DNA from: Mergibacter septicus
Lineage (GTDB): Bacteria > Pseudomonadota > Gammaproteobacteria > Enterobacterales > Pasteurellaceae
Assembly: GCF_003265225.1 (NCBI RefSeq)
Contig: NZ_CP022013.1
Coordinates: 715,001 to 779,000, forward strand
DNA length: 64,000 bases
Direction: 5' to 3'
Under the pieces are notes generated by a model. It made no database searches. It was not told the origin of the DNA and saw only the letters and a program-made list of their open reading frames with translations. Numbering within the stretch: the stretch's first letter is position 1; the number at the start of each line of letters is the position of its first letter. The position numbers were made by a program, and so were the translations under genes. Positions 19,924 through 28,442 of the stretch are shown piece after piece.

Positions 19924-21129
19924 ATGCCTAGAACAAAAAATTCTAATTTAACCTCAATACAAAATTTAGGCGAAATTTATCGTTTAATTGAACAATTTGA
20001 ATTAATTTCACGGATCGATTTATCTAAACTTTCAGGTTTTGCCCCAGCCAGTATTACTAATTTAATTAGAAAATTAATTGATTTAAAACTTGTTATTGAA
20101 CGAACAGCACAAACTTCTTTAGTACGTGGTCGCCCAGCAGTAGGGCTAACTGTATCGCCTTTCTATTGGCAGACAATTTGTGGGATTATTTCAGAACAGG
20201 GGATAGAGCTTTTTCTTTGTGAATTAAATGGCAATGTCGTTGAGCAATGTTTTTATCCTATTGAGAGGGAACAAATTTCACAATTAGATAAAGTATTATT
20301 AGAAAAATTACACGCTTTCCAAGAACGTTATCAAGCTAAGTTATCAAAGATATTAGCACTTTCAATTTCAGTTATTGGACAATTAAACCGTTGTCGCACA
20401 GGGATAGTTAAACTGGGTAGTTCAAAGCTAGAACTGGATCTGCAAACACCTTTATCTGAATATTTTTCAATACCAATTCTTTTATCTGAATATTTCTCTG
20501 CTTGGGTCTTTGCAGAATCAACTTTTGGTAGTGCAATAAATAGTAATAATGTCATTTTTTTACAACTTGATGATGTTATTAATATGAGTGTTTTGTCAAA
20601 AGGAGAGGTATTACACAATGAAAAAGAAATGAGAATGAATATAGATCGAGTTTGTCTGCCAAAAATGAGTCCTTTAGCAGAATATATTGGTCAAAATTTA
20701 CCTAAAATTGAACAGCAACAACTACAACATCATGTCACCTATACAACTATTTATCGCTTAGTTGATCATCTGTTACCTAACACCATTCCTGATGGAAAAA
20801 AGAAATTAGAATATTTATGCCAGCAAGTTGCTCAAAATAACCAGAAAGCTATTGATATTCTTTATTATATTGCAGATAACTTATCATATATTTTAATGAA
20901 TCTAGTTAATATTTTTTCCTCAGAGAAAATCATTGTTAAAGCAGGAATACTTGGAGAAGAAGAAATTTTTCTGCAACGATTAAAACAAAAATTAAACGAA
21001 AATTTATTACTCGATCACCATAATATTGATATTGTTACAGGACATTATAATTATTCTGAGCCTGAGGTTGCGACCGCAACAATTAAACAATACCTATATA
21101 ATGGACGATTACTAGAAAAGATTATTTAA
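19924..21129 (+). CDS. mlc: Mlc-type ROK-family transcriptional repressor lacking the zinc motif
   Basis: Mlc represses sugar-uptake genes. ATG 19924 (MPRTKNSNLTS) gives 401 residues; a TTG 12 bases earlier is less likely. The N-terminal winged helix is very close to E. coli Mlc (GEIYRLIEQFELISRIDLSKLSGFAPASIT, then RGRPAVGL), and the order mlc-bioD equals E. coli mlc-ynfK. However, the ROK zinc region is gone: where E. coli has a GH plus CxCGxxGCxE block, this protein reads NIDRVCLPKMSPLAEYIG, keeping one Cys and none of the other ligands. The glycine-rich ROK kinase motif is also degenerate. It may bind DNA with altered or no effector control. Confidence 0.82.
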   Translation: MPRTKNSNLTSIQNLGEIYRLIEQFELISRIDLSKLSGFAPASITNLIRKLIDLKLVIERTAQTSLVRGRPAVGLTVSPFYWQTICGIISEQGIELFLCELNGNVVEQCFYPIEREQISQLDKVLLEKLHAFQERYQAKLSKILALSISVIGQLNRCRTGIVKLGSSKLELDLQTPLSEYFSIPILLSEYFSAWVFAESTFGSAINSNNVIFLQLDDVINMSVLSKGEVLHNEKEMRMNIDRVCLPKMSPLAEYIGQNLPKIEQQQLQHHVTYTTIYRLVDHLLPNTIPDGKKKLEYLCQQVAQNNQKAIDILYYIADNLSYILMNLVNIFSSEKIIVKAGILGEEEIFLQRLKQKLNENLLLDHHNIDIVTGHYNYSEPEVATATIKQYLYNGRLLEKII

Positions 21130-21241
21130 TCCTCAATCTGTAAACAAATTGTTTAAAATGTTACTAAATATTGTTTTGGCACAATCTTTTCACCCAAAAT
21201 TTAGGCTAGAATTGTAAATTAGTTATTGAAAGGAAGGAAAG

Positions 21242-21970
21242 ATGAGTAGTTTTTTTGTAACTGGTACTGATACAAATGTTGGCAAAACAATAGTAAGTCG
21301 AGCGATTATCCAAGCTTTACAAAGTCAAGGGATTAAGATTGTTGGCTATAAACCTATTGCTTGTGGTGATGAAGATAGTAGTTATCCGACTTTACCCCAA
21401 GAAGGGGATTATACGAATTACGATAATCCAGATGTAAAAGTATTATTAGATAGCACTGAACAAGCTGTTACTTATCAAGAAATTAATAGCTATACTTTTA
21501 CTCAAAGTAGTACACCAGTTTTAGCTGCTTTGAATGCCGTGCAAAATATTAATATTGAAAAAATTGATAATAATTTGTCAACACTGAACCAAAAATACCA
21601 AGCCGTATTGGTTGAAGGAACATATGGTTGGCTCACGCCAATGAATGAAGAAATTAGTTTTGCTAAATGGGTACAACGCCATCAAATGCCAGTCATTTTA
21701 GTTGTTGGTATAAAGGAAGGGTGTATTAATCATGCGTTATTAACTGCCCAATCAATTTTAGCAATGGGGTTACCATTAGTTGGTTGGGTTGCAAATCGAG
21801 TTAATCCTTGTTTGCGTAATTATGCTGAAATTATTGAATTACTAAAAAAAGAAATTGAAGCACCATTACTAGGTGAAATTCCTTATGTTCATCGCCCTGA
21901 AAAACAACAATTAGGGAATTATTTAAATAGCAGTGAAGCATTTTCAATAATACAGAAGATGATTAAATAA
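21242..21970 (+). CDS. bioD: Dethiobiotin synthetase
   Basis: ATP-dependent carboxylation and ring closure of diaminopelargonic acid to dethiobiotin in biotin synthesis. The 242 residues show the P-loop GTDTNVGKTIVSRAI at 7-21, the substrate lysine in GYKPIACG, the EGTYGWLTPM motif near residue 128 and VGWVANRVNP near 180. By position (next to mlc) it corresponds to the E. coli paralogue YnfK/BioD2 rather than the bio-operon BioD; whether a second bioD exists elsewhere cannot be seen here. Confidence 0.93.
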   Translation: MSSFFVTGTDTNVGKTIVSRAIIQALQSQGIKIVGYKPIACGDEDSSYPTLPQEGDYTNYDNPDVKVLLDSTEQAVTYQEINSYTFTQSSTPVLAALNAVQNINIEKIDNNLSTLNQKYQAVLVEGTYGWLTPMNEEISFAKWVQRHQMPVILVVGIKEGCINHALLTAQSILAMGLPLVGWVANRVNPCLRNYAEIIELLKKEIEAPLLGEIPYVHRPEKQQLGNYLNSSEAFSIIQKMIK

Positions 21971-22082
21971 AATGCTTATATACTTTTTTATATAACTGTT
22001 TTTAAAGGCTTTTTTGTGTTTTTGGATTGCATAGTCAACAGTTAATCCGTAAAATGCTATCCATTATTTTTTATTAGCATAT

Positions 22083-22216
22083 CACTCCGAGCTTGTTCAC
22101 CTAAGTCTTATTTCACATTTTATAAGGTATGGTAGCAATCCCAGTAAAGTTATTATAAAGGTAACTTTACGCCGGATAAAAGGGAAACGGTTTATCCGCT
22201 CGTGTTTAGAAAGGTG
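22083..22216 (+). ncRNA. Molybdenum cofactor (Moco) riboswitch upstream of moaA
   Basis: The 250-base leader before moaA folds as expected for the Moco motif: ccgagc (22088-22093) pairs with gctcg (22198-22202) as the closing stem, an inner stem gtaaagtta/taactttac spans about 22143-22178, and a distal ggataaa/tttatcc stem encloses gggaaacgg. The segment ends in AGAAAGGTGT immediately before the ATG, like the E. coli moaA leader where the motif masks the ribosome binding site. Identification is from pattern memory, not a covariance search. Confidence 0.72.
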
Positions 22217-22220
22217 TCTT

Positions 22221-23237
22221 ATGCGGAAGATTATTCCAATCCAAAATGTTGGCTATGATCAATTAGTTGATCGTTTTGACCGACACTATTATTACCTACG
22301 TTTATCTATAACAGAAGTATGCAACTTCCGTTGTAATTATTGTTTACCGAATGGTTATCAGAGAGATAATCATCGTCCCTCTTTTCTTACACTGGACGAA
22401 ATAAAACGTCTAGGACGAGCATTTACTGCGATGGGAGTTGAGAAAATCCGTTTAACTGGTGGAGAACCGACCTTACGTAAGGATTTTTTAGCCATAGCTG
22501 AAAGTTTAAGCCAGCAAGCAGAGATTAAAACATTAGCCTTAACAACGAATGGCTATCGTATGTTGCGTGATGTTGGTGCTTGGAAAGAGGCTGGTATTAC
22601 AGCGATTAATGTCAGTGTTGATAGTTTAGATCCCCGTCTTTTTCATACCATTACTGGTGAAAATAAGCTGCAAGATATTTTGCAAGGAATAGATAAGGCT
22701 TTTGCGGTTGGTTATAACAAAATTAAAGTGAATGCTGTTTTGATGAAAGGATTTAATCAGAATGCACTTAACCAATTTCTTGCTTGGATTAAAGATCAAC
22801 CGATTCAACTTCGTTTTATCGAATTAATGCAAACGGGTGAAATGGATTTGTTCTTTCAACGCCATCATCTAGCAGGGCAAGAACTCTTAGATCAACTGCT
22901 TCAAACTGGCTGGCAATTACAAGTTAAAGATAAAACAGATGGACCTGCAAAAGTATTAAAACATCCAGATTATCTAGGTGAAATTGGTTTAATTATGCCT
23001 TATGAAAAGGATTTTTGTACTTTTTGTAATCGTTTACGGGTTTCTGCTACGGGTAAATTACATCTTTGCTTATTTGGTGATGAGGGGATTGAATTAAGGG
23101 ATTTACTCCAAGCTGATGATCAGCAATTAAATTTACAAGCTAGACTTTTTTCAGCACTCGCTGGTAAAAAGAAACATCATTTATTACACCTAGGTTATAC
23201 AGGTATTAGACAACATTTAGCCTCTATTGGTGGTTAA
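22221..23237 (+). CDS. moaA: GTP 3',8-cyclase MoaA (radical SAM)
   Basis: Starts molybdopterin synthesis by converting GTP to 3',8-cyclo-GTP using two [4Fe-4S] clusters. The 338-residue product has the SAM-cluster motif CNFRCNYC near residues 34-41, the GGEPTLR SAM motif, and a C-terminal cluster CTFCNRLRVSATGKLHLCLF. It ends in the essential Gly-Gly (SIGG). First gene of moaA-moaC-moaD-moaE; no moaB lies between A and C, unlike in E. coli. Control by the Moco riboswitch is likely. Confidence 0.97.
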   Translation: MRKIIPIQNVGYDQLVDRFDRHYYYLRLSITEVCNFRCNYCLPNGYQRDNHRPSFLTLDEIKRLGRAFTAMGVEKIRLTGGEPTLRKDFLAIAESLSQQAEIKTLALTTNGYRMLRDVGAWKEAGITAINVSVDSLDPRLFHTITGENKLQDILQGIDKAFAVGYNKIKVNAVLMKGFNQNALNQFLAWIKDQPIQLRFIELMQTGEMDLFFQRHHLAGQELLDQLLQTGWQLQVKDKTDGPAKVLKHPDYLGEIGLIMPYEKDFCTFCNRLRVSATGKLHLCLFGDEGIELRDLLQADDQQLNLQARLFSALAGKKKHHLLHLGYTGIRQHLASIGG

Positions 23238-23255
23238 TTATTAATAGGATTGAAT

Positions 23256-23729
23256 ATGAAATTTACCCATATTAACACGGCTGGTGAAGCAAATATGGTG
23301 GATGTTTCAGCAAAAACTGAAACGATACGGGAAGCAAGAGCGGAAGCATTGGTAACAATGTCGGCACAAACTTTAAGTATGATTGTCGAGGGAAAGCACC
23401 ATAAAGGTGATGTTTTTGCAACGGCTCGCATTGCGGGCATTCAGGCGGCTAAAAAAACTTGGGATCTCATTCCATTATGCCATCCTTTATTACTTTCAAA
23501 AGTAGAAGTGAAACTCACAGCTTTACCAGAAACAAATCAAGTTAGAATAGAAAGTTTATGCAAATTAAGTGGTAAAACTGGGGTAGAAATGGAAGCGTTA
23601 ACCGCTGCATCTGTAGCCGCTTTAACTATCTATGATATGTGTAAAGCGATTCAAAAAGATATAATGATCGAAAATGTACGCTTATTAGCTAAAAGTGGTG
23701 GTAAGTCGGGTACTTTTGTTGCTGATTAA
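23256..23729 (+). CDS. moaC: Cyclic pyranopterin monophosphate synthase MoaC
   Basis: Converts 3',8-cyclo-GTP to cPMP with MoaA. ATG 23256 ([20 protein letters not shown]) gives 157 residues; an upstream TTG at 23250 is discounted. Active-site segments [13 protein letters not shown] and [26 protein letters not shown] are intact, including the catalytic Lys and Asp region near the C-terminus ([13 protein letters not shown]). It follows moaA by 18 bases. Confidence 0.97.
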   Translation: MKFTHINTAGEANMVDVSAKTETIREARAEALVTMSAQTLSMIVEGKHHKGDVFATARIAGIQAAKKTWDLIPLCHPLLLSKVEVKLTALPETNQVRIESLCKLSGKTGVEMEALTAASVAALTIYDMCKAIQKDIMIENVRLLAKSGGKSGTFVAD

Positions 23730-23749
23730 TTCATTTTAGAAGGAATATT

Positions 23750-23995
23750 ATGCTCACTGTATTATTTTTTGCTCAAACAAGAGAGTTGATCGGTTTAGAA
23801 CAATTAGAAATTGAGAATAACTATCCAACAGTTGAAGATCTACGCCAAGCATTAATACAACGTGGAGATAAATGGCAGTTAGCTTTAGAAAAAGGCAAAT
23901 TATATGTCGCAGTTAATCAAGTATTAGTTGATCTTAATACAGCTTTAAATGATGGTGATGAAGTTGCCTTTTTTCCACCTGTTACAGGAGGATAA
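23750..23995 (+). CDS. moaD: Molybdopterin synthase sulfur carrier subunit MoaD
   Basis: A ubiquitin-like protein whose C-terminal Gly-Gly is adenylated by MoeB and then thiocarboxylated to supply sulfur to cPMP. The 81 residues end in FFPPVTGG, the canonical tail. A clear SD (AGAAGGA) precedes the start and moaE begins 6 bases after its stop. Confidence 0.95.
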   Translation: MLTVLFFAQTRELIGLEQLEIENNYPTVEDLRQALIQRGDKWQLALEKGKLYVAVNQVLVDLNTALNDGDEVAFFPPVTGG

Positions 23996-24001
23996 TGACG
24001 G

Positions 24002-24472
24002 ATGAAAAATTGCCAGACTGAAATAAAAATTGCAGTACAGACAGAAAATTTTGATCAAAATGATATTTACCGTTGGGTGTCAGCGTCGAATCAAAGTGGT
24101 GCGGTTGTTCTTTTCATTGGTAAAGTTAGGGAGATGAATTTAGGTGATCAAGTTTCTTCGCTCTATCTTGAACATTATCCTGCAATGACTGAAAAAGCAT
24201 TACATAATATTGTTGTCAAGGCGACACAGCGTTGGCAATTACAGCGAGTCTGCGTAGTACATCGAGTAGGGCAATTGAATAGCGGTGATGAAATTGTTTT
24301 AGTCGCAACATCTTCAGCACATAGAGAGAGTGCTTATCAAGCAAATCAATTTATTATGGATTATTTGAAAACTAAAGCACCTTTTTGGAAAAAAGAGCAG
24401 GTAGGTAATCAACAACGTTGGGTGGCTAGTCGTGAAAGCGATCAGCTAGCTATCCAAAAATGGCAGGATTAA
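24002..24472 (+). CDS. moaE: Molybdopterin synthase catalytic subunit MoaE
   Basis: MoaE binds cPMP and, with two MoaD, forms molybdopterin. The 156 residues include GAVVLFIGKVREMN, the LEHYPAMTEK segment, the HRVGQLNSGDEIVLVATSSAHR core, and the catalytic-lysine region LKTKAPFWKKE. It is the last gene of the moa operon and is followed by a strong hairpin. Confidence 0.95.
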   Translation: MKNCQTEIKIAVQTENFDQNDIYRWVSASNQSGAVVLFIGKVREMNLGDQVSSLYLEHYPAMTEKALHNIVVKATQRWQLQRVCVVHRVGQLNSGDEIVLVATSSAHRESAYQANQFIMDYLKTKAPFWKKEQVGNQQRWVASRESDQLAIQKWQD

Positions 24473-24483
24473 CTTTATATAAA

Positions 24484-24507
24484 TGGGGTATCAAAATTGA
24501 TACCCCA
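24484..24507. terminator. Hairpin terminator between moaE and ppnN
   Basis: Perfect 10-bp inverted repeat tggggtatca/tgatacccca with a 4-base loop between two converging genes. The flanks have little T, but stem strength is high. Confidence 0.75.
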
Positions 24508-24514
24508 ATAGGTC

Positions 24515-25888
24515 TTAATATTTGCATTGATAGCAGGGTTGATAGGCCTCACCACCCGGTAATTTCATACGATGTTGAGTAATAAAATCACGTAATACCT
24601 TATCCATTTTTTCTAAAATATCTGGATCACCATGTAGTTCAAAAGGACCTAATTGTTTAACTTGCTGAATGGCAGCAGGTTTAATATTACCAGCAACAAT
24701 ACCTGAGAATGCTCGGCGTAGGTTCGCAACTAAATCAATTCGTTTTTGATTTTTATGCAAATTAAGCTTTGCCATATTCTGGTGATTAGGTTCAAAAGGA
24801 ATTTGTAGAGATTCATCTATTTTTAATGACCAGTTAAAGCCATAAGAATCGCCTTGACGACGACGATAAATTTCGACATCAGTCATTGCATTACGCATTT
24901 TTTTTGCTACTAGAGCAGGAGCATCGATAATAATTTCATATAACTGCTGAGCATCCTTTCCCAGAACTTCTCCCACAAAACGATCAATGGTGGCAAAATA
25001 ATCTGCACATTCTTTTGGCCCTGTTAAAATTAATGGTAAGGCTTGTTGATTATTTTCTGTATTCAGTTTAATCCCAAGAATATATAAAAATTCTTCAAAT
25101 GTACCGGGACCACCCGGGAAAATAAGAATACCGTGCCCCATGCGTACGAAAGCTTCAAGGCGTTTTTCTATATCTGGCATAATAACTAATTCATTTACTA
25201 TTGGATTAGGGGGTTCTGAAGCAATAATAGATGGTTCAGTTAAGCCAATAAAACGACTGTCTTTATAACGTTGATTAGCATGCCCAATTGCTGCACCTTT
25301 CATCGGTGCTTCCATTACTCCCGGACCACAACCAGTCATAATATTTAACTCTCGTAACCCTAATTCTAATCCGACCGCACGACAATAATTATATTCATTT
25401 TCATTAATTGAATGCCCACCCCAGCAAACCACAATATTTGGTTTTTCCCCAACATGTAATACTTTAGCATTGCGAGCAATTGAAAAAACTTGATTGGTCA
25501 AGTGTTTACTTTTTTCTGAGACCTCAACTTCGAGACAATTTTTAAGCCTATCTTTCATTACTTGCACGAATAAAATATCTCTCAATACAGCAAATAAATG
25601 GTATTGAATATTCCGAATAATTTTATCATCAACAAAAGCACTCTTTGGAGGATTATGTAATTCAAGTGCGACACCTCGTTCTCTAGCAATAAGATGAATA
25701 TCAAAATCAGGATAACGACCGAGTAGAGCATTACTATCATCAGTAACAGCACCTGAATTTAATACGGCTAATGAACAGTTTCGATATAGTGAATATAGAT
25801 CACCTTTAGCACCTTGTTTAAGTTGTTCTACTTCAATATGGGAGAGCTGATCCATACTTCCTTTAGGATTAACATAATGTATATTCAT
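24515..25888 (-). CDS. ppnN: Nucleotide 5'-monophosphate nucleosidase PpnN (YgdH)
   Basis: Cleaves purine and pyrimidine nucleoside monophosphates to base and ribose 5-phosphate; in E. coli it is activated by (p)ppGpp. The 457 residues contain an N-terminal DUF4478 region, a central LOG-type Rossmann domain with the characteristic [32 protein letters not shown] and [16 protein letters not shown] motifs, and a C-terminal DUF3412 region ending in a Cys-containing CYQCKY. Length and domains equal E. coli YgdH. Confidence 0.94.
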   Translation of the reverse strand: MNIHYVNPKGSMDQLSHIEVEQLKQGAKGDLYSLYRNCSLAVLNSGAVTDDSNALLGRYPDFDIHLIARERGVALELHNPPKSAFVDDKIIRNIQYHLFAVLRDILFVQVMKDRLKNCLEVEVSEKSKHLTNQVFSIARNAKVLHVGEKPNIVVCWGGHSINENEYNYCRAVGLELGLRELNIMTGCGPGVMEAPMKGAAIGHANQRYKDSRFIGLTEPSIIASEPPNPIVNELVIMPDIEKRLEAFVRMGHGILIFPGGPGTFEEFLYILGIKLNTENNQQALPLILTGPKECADYFATIDRFVGEVLGKDAQQLYEIIIDAPALVAKKMRNAMTDVEIYRRRQGDSYGFNWSLKIDESLQIPFEPNHQNMAKLNLHKNQKRIDLVANLRRAFSGIVAGNIKPAAIQQVKQLGPFELHGDPDILEKMDKVLRDFITQHRMKLPGGEAYQPCYQCKY

Positions 25889-25915
25889 ACCACTACCTTC
25901 ATTAATAATAGATGG

Positions 25916-26758
25916 TTATTGTCGAGCTAAACGAAAATTAGCTGGAATAGTCTCAAAATTTGAACGGAATGGATTAATATCTAAACCACCACGTCGAGTA
26001 TAACGAGCATAAACGCTTAACTTGGTTGGCTGGGCATATTTCAATAAATCACAAAAAATTCGTTCAACACATTGTTCATGAAATTCATTATGTTGACGGA
26101 AAGAAACTAGATAACGTAATAACTTTTCTTGATTTATTGCTTTACCTTGATAGTGAATTTGTATGCTTCCCCAGTCTGGTTGCTGTGTAATTAGGCAGTT
26201 AGATTTTAGCAAATGGCTGACTAAACATTCTTCTACTTCTTCATCAGCGGTACAGTTTGCTAAAAGTTGAGGATTAAATTGGTAATTTTCAATTTCAATA
26301 TCTTGGTTATCAATTAACTGACCTGATAACGTATTAATCTGTTGTCCTTGATAATAGTGTAGTGGATTAAGGCGAACGACCACATTACCTTGTACACATT
26401 GGCTAAGATCATGTTGAATAATTTGAGCTACTTCATCAATATTTTCAAACTTAGTTTGATTAAAACTATTTAAATATAATTTAAAACTTTTTGATTCAAT
26501 CAAATTGAGACTACGAAAATCAACCTCAACTTCACCAATTGCCACTTGTGGTATTCCTTTAGAGTTTAACCAAGAAAGTTCATATAAAGTCCAAATATCT
26601 GCACCTTGTGTAAAAGGTTGAAGTTCTACAATACCTAATTGTTGGCGATTTAATTGGCGAGCAACAGGCTGGAGTAAAGTAGGATCATAAAATTTGGGAT
26701 AATGGGTTGTTTTTCCTAATTTCAAATTGGCTAAAACTTGACTATCGTAATTCGTCAT
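25916..26758 (-). CDS. queF: NADPH-dependent 7-cyano-7-deazaguanine reductase QueF
   Basis: Reduces the nitrile of preQ0 to the aminomethyl of preQ1 on the path to tRNA queuosine. The 280 residues have the long, two-T-fold (type II) form. The QueF motif [15 protein letters not shown] is near residue 90 and the catalytic cysteine is in [15 protein letters not shown] near residue 190; the glutamate partner lies in the [10 protein letters not shown] helix. It lies 27 bases downstream of the ppnN start and is read in the same direction, so the two may form a queF-ppnN transcript. I looked for a preQ1 riboswitch upstream and did not find one. Confidence 0.96.
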   Translation of the reverse strand: MTNYDSQVLANLKLGKTTHYPKFYDPTLLQPVARQLNRQQLGIVELQPFTQGADIWTLYELSWLNSKGIPQVAIGEVEVDFRSLNLIESKSFKLYLNSFNQTKFENIDEVAQIIQHDLSQCVQGNVVVRLNPLHYYQGQQINTLSGQLIDNQDIEIENYQFNPQLLANCTADEEVEECLVSHLLKSNCLITQQPDWGSIQIHYQGKAINQEKLLRYLVSFRQHNEFHEQCVERIFCDLLKYAQPTKLSVYARYTRRGGLDINPFRSNFETIPANFRLARQ

Positions 26759-27186
26759 AAATTTCCTATCCTAAATAAAAATTTTTAGTTTTTTAAGTAA
26801 CAATATAAAAAAGTTTAATTCATTTTAGAGTAGATTCACAAGGAATCTGGTTAAATAGCCAAAAGATATGTTTAAACTTTATCAAAGTTTAAAAGAGAAA
26901 AATTTACTTCAATAAGCTTAAGCTTAGTTCCTTTGATTATTGTTTTCAATTAATTCTACAATATTTTTACTTTGATTAAGTCTCAGATTTCACGTAGCGT
27001 TACCAATTTGAATAAATGCCATTTGAATTGGCAGAGTAGAGTATCAAATCTTGAGAAAATCAATTCTGTCATTATCCTAATTTTAATTCTATTTAGAATT
27101 ATAGAAATTTTTTACCTCAAAAGTTAATGATCTCAACAAAACTATTAAATTCAAAAAACATCACAAAATATTATCACTTTTATTCT

Positions 27187-27214
27187 ATTTAACATAATAT
27201 ACATTATAAGAATA
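27187..27214 (-). other. dif: Putative dif site (XerC/XerD recombination, chromosome dimer resolution)
   Basis: On the minus strand these 28 bases match E. coli dif at 23 positions. The last 21 (positions 8-28: inner XerC arm, the 6-base centre TGTATA, and the whole XerD arm TTATGTTAAAT) are identical. All five mismatches (positions 1, 2, 4, 6, 7) are in the outer XerC arm, the most variable part between species, although the change of the inner GC to TT is unusual. A chance 21-base match is negligible, and the site lies in a gene-free gap with a coding-strand switch around it. Confidence 0.85.
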
Positions 27215-27432
27215 TTGTTACGGTGAGGTATTCAGGGTTAAATTAATATATTTATAAAAATATTAATAGATTTTTGACCATAACATTTTGACTAAGATAG
27301 ACTTTATTGGCTTATGGTTGATTTTTATTTATGTTGTTTATAATAAAAGTGATGTTCTTAACTAATTAAAGATAAGTAAAACTATAATTATAAAAGATTT
27401 CTGATTTCTATCGTGGATAAGAATTGTAGGCA

Positions 27433-27464
27433 ATAAAAAAGCTATTACAAAAAAGTAATAGCTT
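27433..27464 (-). terminator. Terminator downstream of folE
   Basis: Perfect inverted repeat gctattac/gtaatagc around a 6-base loop; on the minus strand it is followed by a run of six T. It lies 127 bases after the folE stop. Confidence 0.85.
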
Positions 27465-27481
27465 AAAATGAGAAATTGATA

Positions 27482-27540
27482 ACGCTAGATAAAATCTGGA
27501 AATTTATTAAGCTAATTATATTGCAGATTTTAAGTAGCGT
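27482..27540. repeat. Long stem-loop with a diverged third copy of its arm
   Basis: Arms 27482-27498 and 27524-27540 are complementary at 15 of 17 positions around a 25-base loop. A direct copy of the 3' arm (15 of 17 identical) is at 26984-27000, exactly 540 bases away and on the other side of the dif-like site. Role unknown; it may be part of the folE mRNA 3' end. Confidence 0.5.
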
Positions 27541-27590
27541 GCTCTAGATGGTGATCGTTATTTAAAATATCTAAGATTAAATAATATGTT

Positions 27591-28253
27591 TTATTTTTCT
27601 AATCTTATCATTGTCAAAAACTCTTTTCTGGTTTCACGATCTTGCTGGAAGATACCACCAAACGCCGATGTTACGGTGTAACTATTGGTGTCTCTCACTC
27701 CCCTACATTTCACACAAAAATGAGTAGCTTTAACATAAACAGCAACATCATCAGTTTCTAGTAAAGTTTGGAATGCCGTAAGTAATTGTTCGGTTAATCG
27801 TTCTTGTACTTGTGGACGACTTGCAAAGAATTTTACAACACGATTAATTTTAGATAAACCAATCACCCAATTTTTAGGATAATAAGCAACGGCAACTGAA
27901 CCATCAAAAGTAACAAAATGGTGTTCACATGTACTGGTAAGAGATACATCATTAACTAGAACCATTTCACTTACTTTCATTCTATTCTCAATTAAAGTGA
28001 TTTTAGGAAAGGTGCGATAATCTAAACCACTAAAAATTTCATCAAGATACATTTTAGCTAAACGTTTTGGTGTTTCCTCTAAACTATCATCATTTAGATC
28101 TAAACCAATTAATTTCATCACTTCACGCATATGTAGTTCAACTTTCTCTTTACGTTGTGCTACATCTTGTTGCACTGGTATTACTGGTGTTTCAATCCCT
28201 TTTGCAATTAAAGCTTGCTTAACTTTATGGGCTTCACTAGAAATGTTATTCAT
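27591..28253 (-). CDS. folE: GTP cyclohydrolase I
   Basis: Converts GTP to 7,8-dihydroneopterin triphosphate, the entry to folate and, through QueD, to queuosine; QueF across the gap acts late in the same queuosine route. The 220 residues (E. coli 222) show the zinc and catalytic residues: [13 protein letters not shown] near 108-120 and [24 protein letters not shown] near 178-200. The [23 protein letters not shown] core is conserved. A normal SD precedes the ATG. Confidence 0.98.
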   Translation of the reverse strand: MNNISSEAHKVKQALIAKGIETPVIPVQQDVAQRKEKVELHMREVMKLIGLDLNDDSLEETPKRLAKMYLDEIFSGLDYRTFPKITLIENRMKVSEMVLVNDVSLTSTCEHHFVTFDGSVAVAYYPKNWVIGLSKINRVVKFFASRPQVQERLTEQLLTAFQTLLETDDVAVYVKATHFCVKCRGVRDTNSYTVTSAFGGIFQQDRETRKEFLTMIRLEK

Positions 28254-28442
28254 TTATTACTCCGCTGTTAAAAATTTGGCATATTCTAACAAACTACATT
28301 TAATTTATAAAACTTGTTTAAAAACAAAATGTAACGATTATAGATTAATATTTCCTTTTTATATTGGTAAAACTGACAAGTTACGCTCATTGAGATAAAA
28401 TAATTAGTTATTCTATATTTAAAAAGTTAAAAAGGGAAAAGA

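Larger units (their letters stand above)
26759..27590. other. Gene-free 832-bp gap between queF and folE, containing the dif-like site
   Basis: No open frame here is convincing and base composition is very AT-rich. Supported contents are a perfect 10-bp inverted repeat with a 3-base centre (26871-26893), a dif-like XerCD site (27187-27214), the folE terminator (27433-27464), and a stem-loop (27482-27540) whose 3' arm has a diverged extra copy at 26984-27000. Nothing recognisable as a broken gene was found on either strand. Confidence 0.7.

Noticed and set aside
26759-26900. Possible preQ1 riboswitch upstream of queF, prompted by an aaaaaacta tail on the minus strand
   Set aside because: The required short stem and C/A-rich loop preceding the tail are absent; the tail alone is expected by chance in such AT-rich DNA.
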